Assembly: GCF_014647895.1 (NCBI RefSeq)
Contig: NZ_BMQB01000001.1
Coordinates: 930,001-994,000 of the forward strand
Length of the DNA: 64,000 nt
Reading direction: 5' to 3'
From: Pilimelia anulata
GTDB taxonomy: Bacteria > Actinomycetota > Actinomycetes > Mycobacteriales > Micromonosporaceae
Program-made: the position numbers and the translations under genes
The notes under the pieces: generated by a model
Told to the model about the DNA's origin: nothing
Databases searched by the model: none
The model's input: the letters and a program-made list of their open reading frames with translations, nothing else
Part shown: piece by piece, positions 56,205 to 64,000 of the stretch
Layout: every line of letters starts with the position of its first letter
How positions within the stretch are numbered: the first letter of the stretch is position 1

Positions 56205-56237
56205 CCGGTGCCGCGCCCCGGCGCGGTGGAACGGAAC

Positions 56238-56359
56238 GGGGCGGGCCCGGTCCGGGTCCGCCCCGCACGAGCGATGCGGAACGGGGCGGGCCCGGTCCGG
56301 GTCCGCCCCGCATGAGCGGTGCAGAACAGAACGGGGCGGGCCCGGCATGGGCCCGCCCC
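56238..56359. terminator. Triplicated terminator hairpin between convergent genes
   Basis: Three near-identical units of 45-50 nt each carry a GGGGCGGGCCC...CCGCCCC stem (56238-56264, 56283-56309, 56333-56359). The third has a perfect GGGGCGGGCCC / GGGCCCGCCCC stem. They separate the lipoprotein gene from the convergent acnA. Confidence 0.8.
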
Positions 56360-56375
56360 GCACGAACGACGCGGG

Positions 56376-59171
<2,796 letters not shown>

Positions 59172-59270
59172 AACCCACTCCCTCACGTCTGGCCCGTGCC
59201 GCCGCGTCGGCGCGGGGTGGCCCGCCGCGGGGCCTCGTGGTGCAGTCTCGCGCAGCGGGTGGGCCCCGGT

Positions 59271-59289
59271 TTCGGTTAGGCCAGCCTTA
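59271..59289. promoter_or_regulatory. DtxR/IdeR-like iron box in the acnA-aquaporin divergent region
   Basis: TTCGGTTAGGCCAGCCTTA matches the 19-bp iron box TTAGGTTAGGCTAACCTAA at 15 positions by my count. It lies 100 nt before the acnA start and 168 nt before the aquaporin start. A CGTACTG half-site at 59297-59303 also matches one half of the AcnR motif as I recall it. Confidence 0.55.
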
Positions 59290-59456
59290 CCCGTCGCGTA
59301 CTGCCTTCCTTACAAACCGTACGTCCGTCTTGCTGAGATCGCAAGTCGGCCGGGTGGCCGGGGGAGGATCGGGGCATTCCGTCCCATTCCAGTTGATCAT
59401 CTGCCTAACATCGACTGGCGTCGCGCGCGGTGGCGCCGGGGCGAGCGGGGGCGGGC

Positions 59457-60161
59457 ATGGAGCTGGGGCGCAAGCTGGCGGCGGAGGTCATCGGTACGTT
59501 CTGGCTGGTCCTCGGCGGCTGCGGCGCCGCCGTGCTGGCCGCCTCCTTCGGCGGCACCGGCATCGGCCCGCTCGGCGTCGCGCTCGCCTTCGGCCTCAGC
59601 GTCGTCACCATGGCGTACGCCGTCGGGCACATCTCCGGCGGCCACTTCAACCCGGCGGTGACCCTCGGCGCGTACCTCGCCGGCCGCGTCCCGGCGACCG
59701 AGATCCTGCCGTTCGTCCTCGCCCAGCTCGTCGGCGGCGTCGCGGGCGCCGGCGTGCTGCGGCTCATCGCCGGCGGGCGCCCCGGCTTCAGCACCGACGC
59801 CGGCTTCGCCACCAACGGCTGGGGCGAGCACTCGCCGGCCGGGTACGGGCTGGCCGCCGCGCTCGTCACCGAGGTCGTGCTGACCGCCCTGTTCCTGCTG
59901 GTCATCCTCGGCAGCACCGACCTGCGCGCCCCGGCCGGGCTGGCGCCGCTGGCCATCGGCCTCGCGCTGACGCTGATCCACCTGGTCAGCATCCCGGTCA
60001 CCAACACCTCGGTGAACCCGGCCCGGTCCACCGGGCCGGCACTGTTCGCCGGCGGGGCGGCGCTGTCCCAGCTCTGGCTGTTCTGGGTGGCGCCGCTGGT
60101 CGGCGCGGCCGTCGCCGGGCTCGGCTACCGCGCGCTCGCCGACCGCCCGGCCAGCGCCTGA
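59457..60161 (+). CDS. aqpZ: Aquaporin (AqpZ-type water channel)
   Basis: A 234-residue MIP-family channel. The ATG at 59457 ([20 protein letters not shown]) matches family starts; GTG or ATG codons further upstream are possible. Six membrane helices and both NPA half-helices are present: [13 protein letters not shown] and [16 protein letters not shown]. The Arg after the second NPA box and small residues in the filter fit a water channel rather than a glycerol facilitator. It is divergent from acnA, with TAACAT (59405-59410) as a possible -10 box. Confidence 0.94.
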   Translation: MELGRKLAAEVIGTFWLVLGGCGAAVLAASFGGTGIGPLGVALAFGLSVVTMAYAVGHISGGHFNPAVTLGAYLAGRVPATEILPFVLAQLVGGVAGAGVLRLIAGGRPGFSTDAGFATNGWGEHSPAGYGLAAALVTEVVLTALFLLVILGSTDLRAPAGLAPLAIGLALTLIHLVSIPVTNTSVNPARSTGPALFAGGAALSQLWLFWVAPLVGAAVAGLGYRALADRPASA

Positions 60162-60180
60162 GCCGCTGCTGCGCGGGGGG

Positions 60181-61191
60181 CTACTGCATCGACAGGTGGA
60201 CGTGGTTGGTGTGGGTGGCCGACGGGCCGCCCCCGCCGCTGTACGAGCGCCAGCCCGTGCTGGGCATCCAGATCTGCCGGTACCAGATCACGTACATCAC
60301 GCCGAGCCGGTCGGCGTTCTTGATGAAGTAGCCGGCCAGCCGGTCGCCGTACCCCTTGTCCGCGCCGCTGGCGTCCACGTTCTCGAAGCCGTTCTTCGCC
60401 GCGGCGAAGTCGCAGGCCCGGCCCTTCGGGTGCTCGCCGCCCCCGCCGCTGCGGTGGCACGAGACGTGGTGGTTGAACCCGGCGGACTGCGCCTGGCGCA
60501 TCGCGTGCAGCGTGCGCGGGCTGACGCAGCCGCCGGTGGTCGGGTCGTCGACCGAGCAGGACTCGTTCGGCCACGAGCCGTCGGAGTTGCGCGGGGCGGG
60601 CTTGGCCAGCGGCGAGTTGGCCGAGACGAACCCGCCGGTGGCCGTACCGCCGCCGGCCTCGATCAGCGCCCGCTCGGCGTCGGTGGCCCGCTGCTTCATC
60701 TGGGCCACGTGCTTGGTCTGGGCGACCACCTCGGCGTCGAGCTGGGCCCGGGTGTTGACGATCCGCCGGCGGGAGTCGGTGAGGTCGTCGAGCCGGCCGG
60801 CGTCGAGCTGGTACAGCCGGTCCATCGCCGCCGCCCGGACCCAGAACGAGTCCGCGGTGTCGCTCTCCAGCATCATCGACACGCTGGTCAGCGGCCCGGA
60901 CCGGTACGACCGGGCGGCCACCTGCTTGACCGTGCCGGCCAGCCGCTCCTGCTGCCGGGCCAGGGTACGCAGGTCCTGCTGGAGCGCGAGCTGGCGCTTC
61001 TTGGAGTTGTCGAGCTGGTTCTTCGCGGTGACGTAGCCCTTGTTCGCGGCATCGAGCACCTTGCGCAGCTTGGCGGTGCCGCCCTCGGGGTCCGGGGCGG
61101 CTGCCGACGCCGGGCTCGGCAGGCCGGTGACGGCCAGGAGCAGGCCGCCGGCGAGCGCGGCGCGCCAGCGCGCGGGGGGCAGAGCAGACAC
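60181..61191 (-). CDS. Secreted coiled-coil protein with a C-terminal M15-like domain
   Basis: A 336-residue exported protein, probably acting on the cell wall. The GTG at 61191 (VSALPPARWRAALAGGLLLA) follows GGACGAG and opens a signal peptide ending near ASAAAPD. Residues 40-195 form a long coiled coil (AKLRKVLDAANKGYV, LARQQERLAGTVKQV, RRRIVNTRAQLDAEVVAQTK), as in NlpC/P60 helper regions. The C-terminal domain has CHRSGGGGEHPKGRACDFA and NHVHLSM, a His, Asp and His-x-His pattern like zinc D,D-peptidases (VanY/M15) or related ARB-07466-type domains. Catalytic activity is inferred only. Confidence 0.8.
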   Translation of the reverse strand: MSALPPARWRAALAGGLLLAVTGLPSPASAAAPDPEGGTAKLRKVLDAANKGYVTAKNQLDNSKKRQLALQQDLRTLARQQERLAGTVKQVAARSYRSGPLTSVSMMLESDTADSFWVRAAAMDRLYQLDAGRLDDLTDSRRRIVNTRAQLDAEVVAQTKHVAQMKQRATDAERALIEAGGGTATGGFVSANSPLAKPAPRNSDGSWPNESCSVDDPTTGGCVSPRTLHAMRQAQSAGFNHHVSCHRSGGGGEHPKGRACDFAAAKNGFENVDASGADKGYGDRLAGYFIKNADRLGVMYVIWYRQIWMPSTGWRSYSGGGGPSATHTNHVHLSMQ

Positions 61192-61351
61192 GACTCGTCC
61201 TTCCGGCCGACCACCGCAGGCACCGGGGGGTGCCGCCGGGCGACGGCCGACCGGGGAAGCGTACCCGAACCCGCCATCGACCGGCGTCCCACGCGCGGCC
61301 GCTGAGCTGCCCGTTCCGGTGATCACCGGTGGCCGGGCGGCCGACAGCGGC

Positions 61352-62821
61352 TCAGTCCAGTTCGGGCAGTCGCGGACCCGCCTCACGCTGGGCGGCCAGC
61401 CAGGTCTCCACCTCGTCGGCGGTCCGCGGCAGCCCGGCCGAGAGGTTGCGGGCGCCGTCGGCGGTGACCAGGATGTCGTCCTCGATCCGGATGCCGATGC
61501 CGCGCAGCTCGGCCGGGACCAGCTCGTCCTCGGGCTGGAAGTACAGGCCCGGCTCGACGGTCAGCACGTACCCCTCGCCCAGCTCGCCCTCGCGGTACTT
61601 GTCCTTGCGGGCGTGCGCGCAGTCGTGCACGTCGATGCCGAGCATGTGGCCGAAGCCGTGCAGGCTCCAGCGCCGGTAGATCTGCGACTCGGCGTCCATC
61701 GCCTCGTCGACGCTCACCGGCAGCACGCCGAGGTCGTGCAGGCCCTCGGCGAGCACCCGCATGCAGGTCCGGTGCACGTCGTCGAAGGCCACGCCGGGGC
61801 GGATCGCGTCGATGCCCGCCTGCTGCGACCGGTACACGATGTCGTACACCTGGCGCTGCAACGGCGTGAACGTGCCGCTGACCGGGACGACCCGGGTGAC
61901 GTCGGCGGTGTAGAGGTGGTCGCCCTCGACGCCCATGTCCATCAGCAGCAGCTCGCCGGGCGCGGTCCGGCCGTGGTTGTGCACCCAGTGCAGGATCGTC
62001 GCGTGCGCGCCGGCGCCCACGATGGACGAGTAGCCGACGTCGTTGCCGTCGTGCCGCGCGCGCAGCCCGAACACGCCCTCCAGCAGCCGCTCGGAGACCG
62101 GCCGGTCGGCCGGCAGCACCCGGGCCACGTCCTCGAAGCCGCGGACGGTCGCGTCGACGGCGTCCTGGAGCTGGGCGATCTCCCACTCGTCCTTGACCAG
62201 CTTCAGCTCGGCCAGGAACCGGGCCAGCTCGGCGTCCCGCTCGGCGCTGACCGCGCGGATGTCGCGGTCGACGGCGGCGTCGAAGCCGCGCAGCACCCGG
62301 GTCCGGCCGGGGGCGCAGTCGGCGAGCGCGGCCGGCAGGTCGGCCAGGTCGGCGGTCTCGGCGCCGAGCAGGTCGGCGCGCTCGCGCAGCGACATCCGCG
62401 GGCCGACCCACAGCTCGCCGTTGCGGCTGCGGAAGAAGGCGTCGGAGTCGCGCGGGGTGGGCGGTAGCACGTACAGGACGGCGTCGTGGCCGTTGGCGGA
62501 CGGCCGCAGGATCAGCACGGCCTCGGGGCTGTGCTCGCCGGTCAGGTACGCGAAGTCGCTGCCCGGCCGGAACCGGTGGTCGGTGTCGTTGGACCGGACC
62601 TTCTCCCCGCCGGTGGGGATGACCAGCGTCTCGCCGGCGAAGGCGGCGGACAGGGCGGCCCGGCGCTTGGCGTAGTGCGGGGTCTGGGGGAGCGGGTTGC
62701 GGGCGGTCCCGGCGTCCGCCCAGCCGGTCCGCATGAACTCCAGGTACGCCTTCGGGAACGCCGGATCGTGCGACTCCGTACCGTCGCCCCCGGCCCGCCC
62801 CGCGTCCTGCTGCTCCGCCAT
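61352..62821 (-). CDS. pepP: Xaa-Pro aminopeptidase (aminopeptidase P)
   Basis: A 489-residue metallopeptidase that removes N-terminal residues before proline. The ATG at 62821 follows GGGGAGGGG; the frame is open to 62935. The N-terminal creatinase-like domain includes FRPGSDFAYLTGEHSPEAVL. The pita-bread domain has the five metal ligands: Asp in LLMDMGVEG and LYTADVTRVV, His in HGFGHMLGIDVHD, Glu in VLTVEPGLYF and Glu in IGIRIEDDILVT. It is a cytosolic enzyme with no signal peptide. Confidence 0.95.
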   Translation of the reverse strand: MAEQQDAGRAGGDGTESHDPAFPKAYLEFMRTGWADAGTARNPLPQTPHYAKRRAALSAAFAGETLVIPTGGEKVRSNDTDHRFRPGSDFAYLTGEHSPEAVLILRPSANGHDAVLYVLPPTPRDSDAFFRSRNGELWVGPRMSLRERADLLGAETADLADLPAALADCAPGRTRVLRGFDAAVDRDIRAVSAERDAELARFLAELKLVKDEWEIAQLQDAVDATVRGFEDVARVLPADRPVSERLLEGVFGLRARHDGNDVGYSSIVGAGAHATILHWVHNHGRTAPGELLLMDMGVEGDHLYTADVTRVVPVSGTFTPLQRQVYDIVYRSQQAGIDAIRPGVAFDDVHRTCMRVLAEGLHDLGVLPVSVDEAMDAESQIYRRWSLHGFGHMLGIDVHDCAHARKDKYREGELGEGYVLTVEPGLYFQPEDELVPAELRGIGIRIEDDILVTADGARNLSAGLPRTADEVETWLAAQREAGPRLPELD

Positions 62822-63176
62822 TGCGCCCCTCCCCAGTTCGCCCGGTCGTCGTACTCGACGACCGTACCGCCTGCGGGCCGCGGGCACACCCGCCGGTGTC
62901 GCGGGGCTCGGCCGACGGGACCCAACCGGGGACATTCACACACCGACAGTTCAAATCACATATGGATTAGCATCGATGCAAAAGGTCCCGAAGGAGGGCC
63001 CTCGTCCTGCCACTCTCCCACCACCTCGCCGCCGCCGCGCTCATCCACCCGCGGTGGATCGTCACCGCCGAGCACTGCACCGGGCCCGGATGAAGGAGCG
63101 GGTCGGCCCGGAGGTCCGACCCGGCCGGCCGCACGGCCGGCGGCGGGGTTTCGGCGCCGTGGAAGAATTTGTGACC
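62822..63176. other. Intergenic region between pepP and asnB
   Basis: A 355-nt stretch between divergent genes. Positions 62930-62985 are AT-richer (ACATATGGATTAGC) and are a likely promoter area. A frame at 62971-63093 encodes a piece that looks like part of a trypsin-type protease. The asnB frame itself is open back to an ATG at 62976, but Asn synthetase needs Met-Cys at its N-terminus, so I do not use it. Confidence 0.5.
62971..63093 (+). pseudogene. Possible fragment of a trypsin-like protease gene
   Basis: The frame between a TAG at 62968 and a TGA at 63091 reads LAAAALIHPRWIVTAEHC near its end. That resembles the strand and His-box of S1 proteases (x-LI-x-PRW-V-LTAAHC). No start codon, signal peptide or remainder of the protease is present. 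It may be a decayed fragment or a chance match in GC-rich DNA. Confidence 0.4.
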
Positions 63177-64000
63177 ATGTGCGGACTCCTTGCGTACTTC
63201 AGCAGCCGGGGCGCGGCCGACGAGCAGCTCGGCGCCATCACCGACGCCCTCGAATGCCTGCACCACCGCGGCCCGGACGACACCGGCGCCGAGCTGGTGC
63301 ACGGCGAGGGCGGCACCGCCGACGGGGTGTTCGCGCACAAGCGGCTGGCGATCATCGACGTGCCGAGCAGCCACGAGCCGCTGCCGTACGCCGACGGCCG
63401 GTACCTGCTGACCTTCAACGGCGAGATCTACAACTACAAGGAGCTGCGCGAGGAGCTGGCCGCGCTCGGCGCCGCCTTCGCCACCGACGGCGACGGCGAG
63501 GCGATCGTCGCCGGGTACCACCACTGGGGCGAGGCGGTCCTGGACCGGCTGCGCGGCATGTTCGCGTTCGTCATCTGGGATCGCGAGACCCGGACGGCGT
63601 TCGGCGCCCGGGACCACTTCGGGATCAAGCCGCTGCACTGGCTGGCCACCGCCGACGGGGTGTACCTGGCGTCGGAGAAGAAGGCGCTGCTGCCGTTCGC
63701 CGAGTCGGCCACCGCGGGCGACGCGGGCGTGGCCACCGACAACCTCTCGCACTACCTGACCATGCAGTACGTGCCCGAGCCGACCACCCTGCACCGGGGC
63801 ATCTCCCGGATCGGCTCGGGCGAGTGCTTCACCTGGACGCCGGCCGGCGGGATGGCGATCCGCCGCTGGTTCCGGCCGGAGTTCCGGCCGGCGCCGGTGG
63901 CCGACCCGGAGAAGCTGTTCGTGGAGATCCGGGAGACGCTGCGGGAGAGCGTCCGGATGCACATGCGCGCCGACGTGCCGGTGGGCTGCTTCCTGTCCTC
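63177..64000 (+). CDS. asnB: Asparagine synthetase (glutamine-hydrolysing), 3' part outside the window
   Basis: Makes asparagine from aspartate, ATP and glutamine-derived ammonia. The gene runs off the right edge; 274 codons are visible. The start gives MCGLLAYFSSRG, where Cys2 becomes the N-terminal nucleophile after Met removal. The glutaminase domain has HRGPDD, RLAIIDVPSS, LTFNGEIYNYKEL and DGDGEAIVAGYHHWG. The synthetase domain begins near residue 225 and breaks off at DVPVGCFLSS, just before the ATP-binding SGGxDS loop. An asnB-type enzyme is certain; a dedicated role in secondary metabolism cannot be judged. Confidence 0.95.
   Translation, partial: MCGLLAYFSSRGAADEQLGAITDALECLHHRGPDDTGAELVHGEGGTADGVFAHKRLAIIDVPSSHEPLPYADGRYLLTFNGEIYNYKELREELAALGAAFATDGDGEAIVAGYHHWGEAVLDRLRGMFAFVIWDRETRTAFGARDHFGIKPLHWLATADGVYLASEKKALLPFAESATAGDAGVATDNLSHYLTMQYVPEPTTLHRGISRIGSGECFTWTPAGGMAIRRWFRPEFRPAPVADPEKLFVEIRETLRESVRMHMRADVPVGCFLS

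Noticed and set aside
62976..63176. Upstream in-frame start for asnB
   Set aside because: Class II glutaminases need Cys immediately after the initiator Met, which only the ATG at 63177 provides.

Overview
The window is GC-rich chromosomal DNA from an actinomycete, most likely a Micromonosporales member or close relative. That placement is inferred from gene content and order: whiA, opcA, an acnR-like repressor, an actinobacterial Vms1-like release factor, and the linked order uvrA / uvrC-rapZ-yvcK-whiA / gap-pgk-tpiA-secG facing pgl-opcA-zwf-pgi-tal-tkt, then ctaB, ctaA and suf. There are no rRNA or tRNA genes, CRISPR arrays, insertion sequences or phage modules that I can recognise. Start codons are often GTG, many gene pairs overlap by ATGA or GTGA, and several genes have a TANNNT box 6-7 nt before the start with no ribosome site, which suggests leaderless mRNAs.

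Layout. 1-660: 5' part of an ECF-type sigma factor gene. 1121-3753: four tandem genes for secreted DUF4360 proteins. 3949-7479: uvrA and a Rieske lipoprotein. 7567-10468: small regulator/enzyme pairs (MarR plus a PH-like membrane protein, divergent from an SDR; ArsR plus an SRPBCC protein). 10571-15544: uvrC, rapZ, yvcK, whiA. 15676-19143: lower glycolysis genes and secG. 19296-27640 (minus): the oxidative and non-oxidative pentose phosphate operon tkt-tal-pgi-zwf-opcA-pgl. 28085-32168: haem O and haem A synthesis (ctaB, ctaA) around a small unknown gene and a secreted serine protease. 32295-39276: sufR-sufB-sufD-Rieske-sufC-sufS-sufU-sufT, an eight-gene Fe-S assembly operon ending in a strong terminator.

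39277-44810 is more accessory: a secreted trypsin, two paralogous small secreted Cys proteins ending in CGTCW that flank a LysE-type exporter, a short LysE remnant after the second copy, a Vms1-like peptidyl-tRNA hydrolase and a zinc peptidase. 45052-50233 holds an ABC-F ATPase, a small single-HTH DNA-binding protein, an enoyl-CoA hydratase and an ABC exporter. 50179-53388 (minus) holds an atypical SDR, seven copies of a heptamer, and a translationally coupled three-gene unit: a Cys/Gly-tailed TIGR04222-like membrane protein, a DUF692/MNIO enzyme and a partner protein. This unit is the best candidate for an under-described system, a possible peptide-modification locus in which the membrane protein's own Cys-rich tail is the substrate. 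53446-59171 has acnR, a HAD protein lacking its nucleophile, an NlpC/P60 hydrolase with a lipoprotein, a triplicated terminator and aconitase with a DtxR/IdeR-like iron box upstream. The window ends with an aquaporin, a coiled-coil cell-wall protein, aminopeptidase P, a fragment resembling a serine protease, and the 5' part of asnB.
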